Of a stretch of 60,000 nt of DNA, positions 32,601 through 42,589 are shown piece by piece. The stretch comes from Cristatella mucedo (lineage: Eukaryota > Bryozoa > Phylactolaemata > Cristatellidae). The stretch covers positions 8,220,001-8,280,000 of the forward strand of contig WPIO01000005.1 in assembly GCA_009760855.2 (NCBI GenBank), given 5' to 3'. Each line of letters starts with the position of its first letter. Position 1 is the first letter of the stretch. The translations under genes and the position numbers were made by a program. Below the pieces are notes generated by a model. It ran no database searches, was not told where the DNA came from, and saw only the letters and a list, made by a program, of their open reading frames with translations.

Positions 32601-35600
32601 CGACTGGATGGCAGCAAAGTTTCTTAAATTGAATTTTGATAAAACCGATTTACTAGCTATGGGCAAATCAAGCGTGATTCTGATAGGGGAATAACGGACG
32701 CTCCAAATCGGCGCCGACAGTATATCTCTGTACAATCTGCACGTAATCTAAGTGTCACGCTCCAAAGTGACATTTAATTAGACGACCGCATCAGCTCCAC
32801 AGTCAAGTCTGCCCACTTTCAGCTACATAACATTGCTAAAACTTGGGCTTGTTTAGACAGGGAGAACACATCTAAATTGATCCATGCATTTGAAACATTC
32901 CGTCTCAAATTCTTTACCTCACTGCTTGCTGTTCTACAAGTCTGTTCAATCAGGCGCTTACAGTTGGTGCAAAACTCTGCAGCTAGGCTTGACTGTTGTG
33001 AGCGTCGCAATTGCCACATCACACCAGTTTTTGCCGACCTGCTCTGTCTCCCAATCAAGCAGCGAATCGACTTCAAGGTTCGGTCACTTACTTTTAGGTC
33101 CCTTCATTCTCTGGCTCCAGCCTACCTATCAGACCTACCCCACCGAGCGAAGAATCGTGCAAACAGCTGTTCTGACTCGAATCGTTTAGCCATACCTTGT
33201 ACGAACCTCAAAACCGTCGGAGACCGTACCTTTAGTTCCTATGCTTTCAAAGCCTAGAAATCACTAGCGACGCACGTCACAACGTCCCCTGACATGACGA
33301 AATTTAAAAAGAAGCTTAGAACGCATCTGTTTATAACAGCCTTTGGTGGATCTTTGTGATTCGTCCTTCGTGTGCATGTACCTGCTTACACTACGCCTGC
33401 TGCTTGCAGTTGTTACGGCTGAACATTTGGTAATGCTTTATGTGTAACATCTGTTAAGTGCCTGAAGAGAGAGAGATTTACTTCTCTGACGGCGCTATAC
33501 AAAAGCATTATTATTATTAGTAGTAGTAAGGATTGGGGATGCACAATGGCTTAAAATTATGAGGGTGCACTCTGAAAATAGTACGCTGTAATATACTGCC
33601 TAATTTGGAGCTTGCTGCAGCCGACTTCTGGTGGATTTGAGTGGATTATAGAGCTGACTTAGGCCATTGCAGACAAATGCAGTATATTATACAAAAATGT
33701 CAATGCCTGTTGTCCTGAAAACGCCCGAGTACACAGTTCACCGAATGTACTGTGCTACGCAGTGTAAAATAAAGGTTCTTGAGTAGTATTACTGGTCCCT
33801 TTGAGGGGGCTGGATAGTGGATAGTGGTATTCGCACGGACCAAGGCAGTCGATCGCAGCACACTGCACGAGAACACACGAGCACCAGGGTGCACAATTGT
33901 GTATCTAGATAGCTTAGCGTGACAAGGAATTCAAATATTAAGGTGTCTAGCCAATTTCAGGTGGAATGTTTCTAGGGTGAATTAGAATGTGCTGTAAGGA
34001 AAGGCTTTCGCTTTTTGCAGCAAGTTGAATGAGATTTTTCAAGCACAAGAGTGAAATGCTCCGTGGTTGTGAGCAATGAACTTCCAGCTGACCCTCGATT
34101 AGGGAACTATGAGCTTGGCCACTGACTTGGAACTGAGAACCCCTTATTCTATAGCCGCAATAAGTAGATGCGTTTGATCTTCGTGACGTAAGCTTACTTT
34201 GTCGAACGAGATTTTCATGGCTTACAACATATCCAGTATTTAAGGCTCGACCGAATATTTTTAGAGCTCGACCGAAGTCACTCTTTTGGGGCTACAATTT
34301 GCCACTCTGTGAGTCTTAGCGCGCTGTGCGTGAGCTGCTGTACTTTGTAAACGCGTCTGTCGGAAGAAAAGTTATCAGCCGTAATATACTGGCAATTCTT
34401 CGAGCTTTTTGCTATTTGGTGTTGCTGTTAGGGCTGCCTGCAGAATATCCTTTGCTGTGTCTGAACCGTTTGGCGTACTATTGCATACACATATCGTGCG
34501 TTGTGCCTCTACCAAAACTTAGGAGGGTCACACGGACGAAACAACCGCGTAAAATTCGGTGGGCGCATTATAAGGAAGGTGTACTCATTCGACCGTATAC
34601 CTATTTATATGTTAGTACAGCACCTCGTTTCGGTAGTCACGTTACGCAGGATCGGGACGACCGTCGTTTTAGTAATAATACTACTACTAATAATTATGAT
34701 ATAGCGATCTCAGAGAACCCATTCTCTTTCTAGGCACTTTACATTTGTTGAATAGGGAGCACGATCAAACGGTTAGTGGTAGCGTGCTCAGTAAACAACA
34801 AAAATAACATGGTTAAGGGTGACATTGACAGGGTCAGCATGCAAGTATGGTTACACTGATTGAATGCAGTAAAAGTGTCACGTTTGCCTATTGCTTCTTG
34901 GCCACTGGTGTGTGGTGCCCCACACTCGGCGGGTGGTTGGGCGGTTGGCTCAGTACGGCCTTTGATGTGGGCATGTGGCCCTCCATGGCGGCTCACCACG
35001 GATGCACTCCTTTATCTGTGGTGAGTCAGCCCCTAGCTCATATATGTACCCGCTGGGGGAATAAAGATTAGAGTCTCGTACGCCACTTACGTTCGCCTGC
35101 TCGTGTCTTCGTGTCTCCATGAGACTCCACCAGCACTGCTGCAGCCGGAGACACAGTAACATAACAAAAGACACGAGAAAACTAATGCTAGCCTGGTTTA
35201 AGAGGAGAAGATATATTTACAGCAACTATAGATACTGTTCGAAAGCTATTGACCTAGACCGACATTGCAGTCGGCACGCCGGCTAAACGCACGGCCCACA
35301 ACGAGCCCTGGTGAGAGCCGACGCACGTGTAAGTCACACGAACCATAGATTACGCGATCGGCAATCGAACTTACCAAAATTGCATAAATATGCTGAATTG
35401 GAACAGGCACGTCAGTAATGAGGTGCGAATACACTCCTAATCTGCGAAACGCTTCCAAGACCGGTCATAGCAACTTCACAGCTAATCACCCAGTCAACCG
35501 CGAAGTGACATTATTTTCCCCTAGCAGCATCGCTCTCGATCTATCGGCGCATGCGAAGCACGCTACGCCATGCAGCCGACCTCACACCACTGCACTCGAT

Positions 35601-37076
35601 GGCCGAACCAATAGTCGGGCTCGTTCGCTTCGCTGCATTACAACCCTTCTTCACTGGAGAAGCTCGACTGGCGAGTAGCCGGCTCGACAAGCGACGAAGC
35701 GCGTGCCGGACGCGAAGTTACCTGCGAGGATACCAAAGCCCAGGTAGACCTGCCACAGTTCCTGAGCGAAAATCGAAGCCACCACTCCGGCTGCAGCTAG
35801 CAGCGATCCGACCGCGGTGACCAGCCGAAAGCCTAGCCTCTCGGCTAGAGGCAGGGCGACGAGGCCTGCAACGCACGACGCACATCCGGCCCGTAGTTAC
35901 CCAGGCCAGCCGGCTGCTGCGGCTTAGGCGCCGGTGGCTGTTGCTCGCAGCTGCGGCGGTGCTACGCTGGCCACCACTCGTTCCATCCGCCTCCCCGAGT
36001 CTGTCTAGACAGCTTCCGCTCGTTCGCGTGTGACGAACGACAGAGACCCGCTCACCCAGAGCCTCGCTCAACGCACGCACCGCTGGTTTGTTCTGGTTGC
36101 ACGGTAGCATGCATGTCGACGCACGAAACTCGTCTATCTCCGGGCTTGCGCTGGGGCGGTCGGTTCAAGTCGTGCTTCGGACTGCGGCAAGCGACCTCAG
36201 AGAGTGATACCAGTTACGAAGGGGCGGATCGCAGGGCAAATACGACTGCCGAAGGCACCTCAGCAGGCCGTTAAGCGTGAGCGCTTAACGAAGGGAAAGA
36301 GAGGAGGAGAGAGAAAGAGGGAGAATGAGATAGAGAGGCAGAGCAAGACAGTGAGAGGAAGAGTGAGGGTGAGAGATAGAGGGCACATGCTGCTCGCCGT
36401 GCCGTTCGCCGAGCAGACAGCTGTACAACTGTAGCACAGCGCCGGCCTGACTCAATTTTAGGGAGAACAAGAACTGCTCGGCAGGAAACACCTCTGTCCT
36501 AGAGCATAAAGCAAGAGGACGTAGCCGTTGTAGTAGGATCACGAGGTTATTGAATCGCCTGGCATGTCAACCCTATAGTCCCGCCTAGCAATTTAAGAAT
36601 AGGGCAACGCTTGCCAAAGGTCGCTATGGCCGCCAGCCGTAATAGAGTTGCTGGACGAGTTTCCGTGAGAACGAGAAAGGTGGCTGAAAAGCACATGCGT
36701 TCTCTAGGACGCAACGGGCTTGATGGAAGGTTTCCGTGAGAACGATGGAGGTGGCGGAAGAGCACCTGCGCTCTCGAGCTGTGAGCAAGAGGACGCAGTA
36801 AGATCATGAGGTGATTGATATTGGCTGACTTGTAAACCCCATTGTCCGGCTAGTTTTATAATGGTGGGGCGACGCTTGCTCGGGGTTCCTTCTTCGTCTA
36901 AGGCTCCGTTTTGACGCCGTCACCGGTAGTTGCCGGTCTCGTTTCCTCTTAAAGCATGGGAGGATGGCGGGCTGTTCACAGGCGATGGACGAGACAGAGA
37001 GTCAACATAAGGAGAATTCGGTGGACGCCGAATACGGTCGTATAGCGCCCGTTGCTTGGTTTTCATGCTTGCGTCC

Positions 37077-37108
<32 letters not shown>

Positions 37109-37109
37109 C

Positions 37110-37142
<33 letters not shown>

Positions 37143-38141
37143 TGTGTGCGTGCGTGTACATGGTCCCGACATAGGGATTTGCCGATGCAAACAAGAAGTA
37201 GTTCGGTGCGGTGTATGAGCTATTTCGGTGGTTCGGGCTCTCATGTCTATTTGGGTCGTTCTCCACTACAGACGTAGGTAGCCTATGTGCGGAGACATGT
37301 CCCCCCTCGCAAGAGTGCTTGAGGGAGTGTGTAAGGTATTCCTACCGTTGAAGGTGGAAGCGGAGCCCTAGTTCTCCAATCAGGGCCTAAGCTGCGGTTC
37401 GGACTCCGTCTATTCGGGTCGTTCGCCACTATAGATATAAGTAGCCTAAGTTCGAGGACATATTTCCCCCGGAAGAGCGCCTGGTGTTAGAGTGTGAGGT
37501 ATTCCTGCCTCCATGATGAAAGCGGAGCCCTAGTTCTACAGTTAAGGTCTAAGCTCCGGTTCGGGCTCCATCTTATTTTGGTGGTTCCCCACAATGAACG
37601 TAGGTAGCCTAAGTTCGGGGGACATATTTCCCCCGAAAGCGAGCTTGTGCTGTTGTCAGCCTTCGAGAACTCACGACCCCATTAGTAACGATAAGTAGGT
37701 CAGCGCCAGAAACACTCGTTTCGTGGCGGCCTTCTTATTGCTCGTAGGTGCGAACCGAATCGCATTGGGTTTCGCCGCTCGGTAAGCGGCATGTAACGGC
37801 TACTCTGCCGAACCTTCGGCGTAACACGACTGAAGGCGGCCATCTTAAGGGGGCGGGGCGAACCACTCACACCCGTCCCTCCTCACCCGTCACATGGTGG
37901 GCTAATGCGGTGCACCAGGCGCCCGTGCATGCGCCGGGTACTGACTGCCCAGGAATTGACACGAGCCTCGCAGACTTCCAATCCACGACAGTTCACTGCT
38001 CGTCGCATTCGGAAAGGTGGCGGCGTAGGAGACGGTCGTGATACCGATGCAGCCAACCGAGAAGCCGATGCTGAGTGCCTGGCAGAGGAATGACGCCACC
38101 AGGATGACCCAGGCGTAGCCGCGGTCTCGCCGGCTCCCCAT
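23491..38141 (-). CDS. SLC16 (monocarboxylate-transporter-like) gene, copy 1, four exons
   Basis: A predicted plasma-membrane solute carrier of the major facilitator superfamily. Exons on the minus strand are 38141-37946, 35865-35722, 27423-26170 and 23669-23491. Every junction has GT...AG, all three introns are phase 1, and the lengths add to 1,773 bases, exactly 590 codons plus stop. The N-terminus has the family signature-like DRGYAWVIL before TM1. Exon 2 covers TM3-TM4, exon 3 TM5 to about TM11 with a long poorly conserved loop between TM6 and TM7, exon 4 TM12 and a basic tail. Substrate cannot be told; SLC16 members carry monocarboxylates, aromatic amino acids or thyroid hormone. Introns of 2.1, 8.3 and 2.5 kb are full of transposons. 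A second copy begins at 54966. Confidence 0.88.
23890..24645 (-). mobile_element. LINE-A 3' part, in intron 3 of copy 1
   Basis: The reverse strand carries the C-terminal region of the LINE polyprotein (blocks near VLQLVQNTEARN and the downstream TLGSLHSS region) and the 3'-UTR. It is damaged by stops and frameshifts and 5'-truncated. Confidence 0.75.
24646..25059. other. Intron 3 of copy 1, nothing else recognised
   Basis: A short (CT)n run at about 24691 and AT-rich trinucleotides at 24890-24920. No gene. Confidence 0.4.
25060..25275 (+). mobile_element. SINE-A copy with LINE-like tail
   Basis: Head GGTAAGGTGCTCCCTGTTCA and B box GGTTCGAATCC at about 25112, body AGCTGCAAGCGGTGGTGATA, tail GGCTGTTAAATCAGC. 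It then continues into CGAAAGAGATTAAGTTCCCT and ATACAAATGATTTATTATT, which resembles the LINE-A 3' end. Confidence 0.8.
25276..26169. other. Intron 3 of copy 1, part adjoining exon 3
   Basis: No gene. The last ~300 bases next to the exon resemble the corresponding intron of copy 2 (57290-57510), for example around TCTCACCTGAGTCAGCGTAGG versus TCTCGCCCGAGTCACCGTAGG. Confidence 0.5.
26170..27423 (-). CDS. Transporter copy 1, exon 3
   Basis: Open throughout from a GTTGCAG acceptor to a GTGAGC donor. It encodes PFSTSMAILGEYFNERKHIA and GFGQGVGALVFPPIL (TM4-TM5 region), the variable loop with many Ala, Ser, Thr and Asp, WEVWMHILNPFFWGACSSSV in TM7, and MNGLGYFVGPILIG at the end. About 418 residues. 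Confidence 0.9.
27424..28239. other. Intron 2 of copy 1, part adjoining exon 3
   Basis: 27545-27720 matches 59660-59830 near copy 2, so this part of the intron is in the duplicated unit. A piece of repeat R2 lies at about 27890-28020 on the minus strand. No gene. Confidence 0.55.
28240..28640 (+). mobile_element. LINE reverse-transcriptase fragment
   Basis: The plus strand shows HVYADDMQLHLTFKP (the RT YADD catalytic box) and, further on, IQSWIPANFLKMNDDETELV, the conserved segment after it. Broken by stops and a small insertion. It probably belongs to the same family as 21030-21505 or a relative. Confidence 0.75.
28675..28850 (-). mobile_element. SINE-A copy (minus)
   Basis: Reverse complement of the SINE-A tail (GCTTATTTAACAGCCTC), body (CCACCGCTTGCAGCACC) and B box (GAATTCGAACCC at about 28795). 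Confidence 0.8.
29080..29440 (+). mobile_element. LINE-B 3' end (copy 1)
   Basis: It shares with 46160-46400 and the reverse strand of 50040-50270 the blocks TACTACTTCTATG, CAGCTATGCTTCC, GCTCTACCAAAAACTCT and the ACGGAGACGCATAATAT-like end. 5'-truncated. A second LINE family distinct from LINE-A. Confidence 0.65.
29460..29600 (-). repeat. Dispersed repeat R2 (minus copy)
   Basis: Reverse complement of the R2 core: GGTGGATT...CGATTTC...GAGCTAGGTGAATCC..., with CACTGTGTTTAAAGCG equivalent to the ...GCACTTTAAATAGAG block. See 30395-30560. Confidence 0.5.
29601..30394. other. Intron 2 of copy 1, nothing recognised
   Basis: No gene or clear repeat. A short (AAT)n run at 30009-30025. Confidence 0.4.
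30395..30830 (+). repeat. Dispersed repeat R2 (two adjacent partial copies)
   Basis: The core is ...TTTAAATAGAGTGCGCTAT, ATGCAATTAAAATCAGAGCTTCGTGCAGCCGATTTCC, then TGGATTGCCAGATTGACCTGAGCCATTGCC. A second, more diverged copy follows at about 30690-30830 (TGGGTGCACTGTAAACGAGG, GCAATATGCAATCTAAATTA). No coding capacity. Possibly a non-autonomous DNA transposon or SINE relic. Confidence 0.55.
30850..32235 (-). mobile_element. LINE-A copy, 5'-truncated
   Basis: The reverse strand encodes a long RT stretch with one good frame (32229-31756). Blocks are LLVLLNLSAAFDIIDHKVLL, YGVPQGSVLGPVLFTVYTLP and FHFYADDTQLYL, the RT catalytic box. After it come LQLVQNSAARLVCRS, HITPLSAHLHWLPRKQRIDF and SLHSLAPAYPSDLLP. 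The 3'-UTR follows and the element ends in an (ATT)n run at 30850-30880. It lies in intron 2 of transporter copy 1. L2/CR1-like. Frameshifts make it inactive. Confidence 0.9.
32260..32515 (+). repeat. Dispersed repeat R2
   Basis: TGGGTGCACTTTTAATAGAG, ATGCAATCAAATTGTAAGCTTCGTGTAGCCGATTTCCGGTGG and GGCCATTTCAGTCAATTGCC align with the copies at 30395 and 33535. Confidence 0.6.
32520..33530 (+). mobile_element. LINE-A copy, 5'-truncated
   Basis: Plus strand: IGDIRDWMAAKFLKLNFDKT, then RRLQLVQNSAARLDCCERRN, CHITPVFADLLCLPIKQRID, and SFRSLHSLAPAYLSDL-type blocks. The 3'-UTR ends in TTATTATTATTAGTAGTAG at about 33510-33530. Several frameshifts. Confidence 0.85.
33535..33695 (+). repeat. Dispersed repeat R2
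   Basis: GGGTGCACTCTGAAAATAGT, GAGCTTGCTGCAGCCGACTTCTGGTGGATTTGAGTGGATT and GGCCATTGCAGACAAATGCA match the R2 core. Confidence 0.6.
33696..34665. other. Intron 2 of copy 1, nothing recognised
   Basis: Short open frames without recognisable similarity (for example 34326-34733). No repeat shared with the rest of the window was noticed. Confidence 0.35.
34666..34860 (-). mobile_element. LINE-A 3' end (minus)
   Basis: Starts with an (AAT)n-like run and reads the reverse of the LINE-A 3'-UTR, with GGTTAAGGGTGACATTGACAGGGTCAGCATGC. 5'-truncated. Confidence 0.8.
34900..35165 (+). mobile_element. LTR-like repeat (copy 1)
   Basis: TGTGTGGTGCCCCACACTC begins it and CGGAGACACAGTAACA ends it, with CTCATATATGTACCCGCTGG (TATA-like), GGAATAAAGATT (polyadenylation signal) and ACTCCACCAGCACTGCTGCA in between. 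A related copy is at 52310-52560. The promoter-plus-poly(A) order suggests a solo LTR, but no internal retrotransposon sequence is seen. Confidence 0.5.
35166..35721. other. Intron 2 of copy 1, part adjoining exon 2
   Basis: No gene or known repeat recognised. Confidence 0.4.
35722..35865 (-). CDS. Transporter copy 1, exon 2
   Basis: 144 bases between a TTGCAG acceptor and a GTAACT donor. It encodes LVALPLAERLGFRLVTAVGS followed by a hydrophobic helix and QELWQVYLGFGILA, the usual TM2-TM4 region of the family. Too short for an ATG-based gene call. Its frame and phase fit exons 1 and 3. Confidence 0.82.
35866..36294. other. Intron 1 of copy 1, first part
   Basis: GC-rich intron sequence, nothing recognised. 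Confidence 0.4.
36295..36385. repeat. (GA)-rich simple repeat
   Basis: Imperfect GA/GAG-rich tract in intron 1 of the transporter gene. Confidence 0.7.
36455..36900. repeat. Imperfect tandem repeats, period about 274 bases
   Basis: GCAAGAGGACGTAGCC... at 36511 recurs as GCAAGAGGACGCAGTA... at 36785, followed in both by similar sequence through GGCGACGCTTGC/GGCAACGCTTGC. A shorter GAGAAC...GCACATGCG unit recurs three times within it. Confidence 0.6.
37078..37150. repeat. (TG)n microsatellite
   Basis: A TG-dinucleotide run with a few C substitutions, in intron 1 of the transporter gene. Confidence 0.9.
37205..37640. repeat. Tandem repeat, period about 164 bases, ~2.6 copies
   Basis: GGGTCGTTCTCCACTACAGACGTAGGTAGCC at 37253 recurs at 37416 and, more diverged, at 37579. 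GCGGAGCCCTAGTTCT and GACATRTTTCCCCC recur at the same spacing. Non-coding, in intron 1. Confidence 0.8.
37641..37945. other. Intron 1 of copy 1, part adjoining exon 1
   Basis: Nothing further recognised. Confidence 0.4.
37946..38141 (-). CDS. Transporter copy 1, exon 1
   Basis: Starts at ATG 38141-38139 (MGSRRDRGYAWVILVASFLC), the residues just before and within TM1. An upstream in-frame ATG exists, but the added residues look non-conserved and arginine-rich. The exon ends after GSLRGSCQFLG at a GTCAGT donor (intron from 37945). It covers TM1, the loop, and the start of TM2. Confidence 0.75.
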
Positions 38142-40045
38142 GGCGGCTGCTCGGAGGCTCAGAGCTGGAATGCAGATGCAATTTAGGTGAGCATGGCGGC
38201 ATGCACCGAGCTGCTGCCTGCGAGGCGTACGCCACTCCACCCGCCAGCGGTCGATCACGGCATTCCAACAACTGGTGGACTTGGGCAAAGTGGCGAGCAA
38301 GCTTTTATCACGCGGGCCTATGAAACGCGCTCTCTCCCTCCACCTGCCGCGCCATTCTTTCAAGCTCGTACGGATGGCGCTCTTCTCGCGCCGGCTCGCG
38401 CGAGCCACTTTGTTCCGCGCCAGTCAACATCAGCGCTAGCATCACGAAATTCCAGAGATAAATCGCTGCCGCATGGCTGAAAATATTCGACAGTCAATGG
38501 ATCCGTCGCTTGGACCTGACCGTGACGAAAGGAATCTTGAGTTCGGGTTCACGTGCCAGCGTTAGAGTGAAAGAAATCCATCACACCAAGCACCTATTTG
38601 CCAGCGACTACCTGTTAGAGTGAACATAAAACGAATTCCAGGCCTTAGCCACAGCCGAAGACTTAAATTTCGCTGAATTTGCTGCTCGGAATTTTTGAAG
38701 CACCATTCAGCTTGCCATCTCATCCCAAGTGCCACGTAGGTACGGCAGACCGACCACCCACGATCGGTATGAATTAAGCGGAAAATCAAACGCCTGCGGG
38801 ATTTGAAACGGAGTATCAATATTGCATATCGACGTAACTTGCAGCATCATAAATCTAAACGGGTATAGGGAGATGAAGCTCATTGCTGACTGAATGGTAT
38901 AGATAAGCGGTGCTTCGTATTGAAAGCCAAATAGCAAGGCTTCAGTGAAGCCATGTGCTACCTCTGCCCTACGAATCAACAAGTCAAAACTCATTTCACG
39001 ATGCTGTAATTGTAATTACACCACCTTTCTGTGGGTTTAGCCCAAATTTTACTCTTTACTCTATTAATTTTTTAATTATATTCTTTCAAACTTAGAGGCT
39101 GAGAATACAAAAAATAAATACCTAAGTAACCAGATGCATAGACACTCAGCGTAAGAAAATAAATCGCAGAAGTTTGGCCTCAGCTGATGTTGCTCTCAAT
39201 TCGCACTGCAAGTAATAGTTCTCAACATTGCCAGCCATAACGAAGTTATGCGCAGCAGGCGAGCATATTTATTGACAGCCCAAAAAATCACATACTATGC
39301 TGCTGGTATGTGTGCGTTTATTTTGACATCGTATCGCCATAATTCTTCATGACCTCTCTTATCTGGCAAGGCATTGAGGCCAAAAGCTTCTGCATTATCT
39401 CTACTGCTGCTCCGATCCCACTGAGCGTGAGTTTTACTGAAAAGATTGGCTACTGGTGCCACCCAAACACTCGTCCTCAGCTGCCTGTCAATATAATTTC
39501 TAAATTATTTTATGGGGTTCAAATTACAAAAATGGCTTGGCCACTGCATCGGCACCACACAAGGATCCGTCAAAACGTACTAAGCCTACCAGTGAGCTCT
39601 TATAAGAATTTTCTTGCCATCAAATGCAAGGATCCCAAGTGCAGTATTTGAGCTTGGAAATCCAATTTGCTTGACCAACAATAACGTGAGTTAACCACTA
39701 ATCGTTGGAGAAGGTACTCGGTGAAAAAGAATAGTGACCAAATAGAAAATTGCCTATGTAGGGAGGAATGTCAGCCTTAATGCATAAACCTTGCAAGAAC
39801 GAAGGACCAACTTCATTCCGGAAGATTCATCCAGAGAATTTTCACCCGCGTATGATTCTTTCATAGTAATTCGTCTACTGACTGTTCATGCCGACTAGAA
39901 AACCTAAACCCTTATTTAGTTTTTTATTTTAACAATGCTTCTAGTGTAGTCCTTCAGTAAGTCATTTTAGCAAGTTTAAATATTATTCTGAATGAATCGT
40001 CTGAGGATGATAAGTCCTCTGGATGACACGTCCGAGGTTAATGGT
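38142..40045. other. Upstream region of transporter copy 1 and intergenic DNA
   Basis: 38142-38500 is GC-rich and would hold the 5'-UTR and promoter of copy 1; no TATA box stands out. 38500-40045 shows no supported gene or repeat; short open frames are unconvincing. Confidence 0.4.
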
Positions 40046-40235
40046 AATAATAATAATAATATTGCACTTGATAAAGCGCCCTCAGAGAAATCAATCTCTC
40101 TCTAGGTGCTTTACATTTGCTGCAAATGGGAAATGCAATTGAATGGTGAGTAATATCATGCTCGATGAACAAACAAAATGAATAATATGGTTAGGGGTGA
40201 CATGCACAGGGTCATAATGGAAATGTGGTTAGTGG
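40046..40235 (-). mobile_element. LINE-A 3' end (minus)
   Basis: (AAT)n run, then the reverse of the LINE-A 3'-UTR (GATAAAGCGCCCTCAGAGAA, GGTTAGGGGTGACATGCACA). Truncated after about 190 bases. Confidence 0.85.
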
Positions 40236-41999
40236 ATAGTCCGTGAATAAATCTTCCGGACATCGTAAATCTAAACATGCTCCACCCTAAGAATTCCTCG
40301 TTGATGTCAACGTCAGGGTGAAAATACGAGCCTGCCCCACAAATTGTGAAAAAATACACTCAATGTACTTTTTCAACTATGGCAAAATGTGTCGTAGCTA
40401 GATTTGCAAGTTAGTCCAATAATAAAAATAATAACAATACATTTGTATTGCACCCTCGGAGAACTTAATCCCTTTCTAGGCACTCTAAAAATGCTGCTAA
40501 GAAAGCATGGTCATATGGTTAGTAATAGCATGAACAATGTCAACAAGGATAGCATGATCAGAGGTGAGATGCAAAGGGTCAGCATGCAAAGTGATTAATG
40601 GCAGCATGCATAGTGTCAGCTCGCGTGTGCACACAAAGGACGGATCACGAGGACCCACTAAATGCTGTGACAAATAGACGAGTTTTAAGATTTTTTAAAT
40701 ATCAATTCAGGGGTGTCGTGACGGCAGTCGGAAGTGAGCTCCAGGCTTTGAGAGCATGCGTACTAAAAGCACGGTCTCCAAAGGTTTGAGGTTCGTGCGA
40801 GGTGTAGCTAAATTACTTGATTAAAAAAAGCGGGTGGTACGATACCTAGCATGATGGAAAAATCTGCTAGATTGAGAATCAGTGCAGGTCAGCAAGAAGT
40901 GATGTCATGCGATAACTGCGACACTCACGACAGACAAGCCTGGCCGCAGAGGTTTGCACCAACTGTAAGCGTCTGATTGTACAGGCCGATAGACCAGCAA
41001 GCAGTGACTTTCAGGAATCGAGACGAGATGTTACAAGTTCAAAGACCAATTTTGATGCAGTATCCCTATCCAAGCAAGCCCAAATTTTCGCAATGATATG
41101 TAGCTGAAAGTAGGCAGACTTGATGGTGGAGCTGATGTGGTCGTCTAATGAAAGGTCACTTTAGAACAAGACACCTAGATTACGTGCCGATTCTTCAGGA
41201 TATATGCTGGCAGAGCCGATTTTGAGAATCGGGTTTTCAAATATCTGAACCACACTTAGTTTGTCCATAACTAGTAAGTCGGTTTCGTCGTCATTCAAGA
41301 ATTAAGAAAGTTTACTGCCACCCGTGTGCGGATGTCATCAATACATGCAGCAGTGAGTTAAGAGAATTCGATGTGCTGGAAGACTGGGATGGATCAAAGC
41401 AAAGGTGCAGTTGAGTGTCATCTGCATAGAAGTAAAAGCCTAGATTCTGCTTGGCGACCACACCGGCAAGAGCGAGATACTGTAAATACTGTAAAGAGAA
41501 GCGGATCAAGCACAGAGGCCTCAGGTACCGAATACTTCAGCGGCTCCTCGGATGGTCGATTCCCGTTCACATCAATACTTTGGAGCCACCCACTTAGATA
41601 GAACTTAAACCATTGCAGTGCAGTGCCACTGACGATCAGGCGAGATGAGAGGCGCTCGAGAAGGACTTCAAGGTGGTGATCGCTGCCGAAAGATCGAGTT
41701 AACGAGGAGAGAGACTTTACCTAATTCTGCATTCCTGAGGAGGTGACTGTAAAGCCTAAGCAATGCTGAATCTGAAGTGATTAGTTCTAAAACCAGATTG
41801 GAACTTGCTCGCTAGGTTTGAAGTTTCAATGCAAGAGTTCAGATGGTCTGTCATAACTCGTTAGTATCTTTGATAAGAACTTTATTAGGGATACTGGACG
41901 GAAGCTGCTCAATTTTTCTTGGTCTAGTATTACTTTCCTAATTAGTGGCCATATTGCAGCCTTTTTGAAAGGGGCTGGGACGGTTGTAGGACATTTGCC

Positions 42000-42070
42000 C
42001 CTCCCCCGGCATTCCCCCCCCCCGGTGGATCCTAGGACATTTCCTCCGGGATAGGACATTTCCCCCTATG
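42000..42070. repeat. C-rich tract with repeated TAGGACATTT
   Basis: TAGGACATTTGCCCC, TAGGACATTTCCTCC and TAGGACATTTCCCCC lie within about 80 bases together with two runs of C, inside the LINE RT region. Probably a local expansion or a small foreign insertion. Confidence 0.5.
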
Positions 42071-42589
42071 TTGATGAATGTATACCTAAGAATAAGAATA
42101 TATGTATTTTTGGATTGTGCATCTGGGATTCAAAAATATTTTTATAGAAGCTAGACTTAGCCTTACCTAGGACTGATTGGTATGATTTACGTTAGTCCTC
42201 GCATGCCTGTCCATGGACAGTCAGTCCTGATATTTTGAATGTTTTTTCAAGCTAGGGCTTAGTAGACTTGGCTATGTGTGCGGTAAACTACACTACGTCT
42301 GGGCGGGGGCGTACAGTGCGCTTAGTCAGAGGTGCAAACTCGTCCAGCGTCTCAGTTAAGATTGCATTGAAGCAATCTACCAATGATGGCAGGTCGAAAG
42401 GCGGACTGAGCAGCAGGGGCGAATAAAGATATTTTCTCCAGGACAGCATCGATGTCAAGGGTTTTGACGTTTCGCGATTCACAGGTGACTTTACCTGTCG
42501 GGGAGGGCACACACTGTGGACTGAATGAGATCAGCATATGGCTAGATAAGCATAATTTTGTATCCTCTAACCATGTTATGTTTGTTGTC

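Noticed and set aside
35418-36110. Arg/Ser-rich frames around transporter exon 2
   Set aside because: They are in the wrong frame; the true frame is the short, hydrophobic 144-base exon with proper splice sites.
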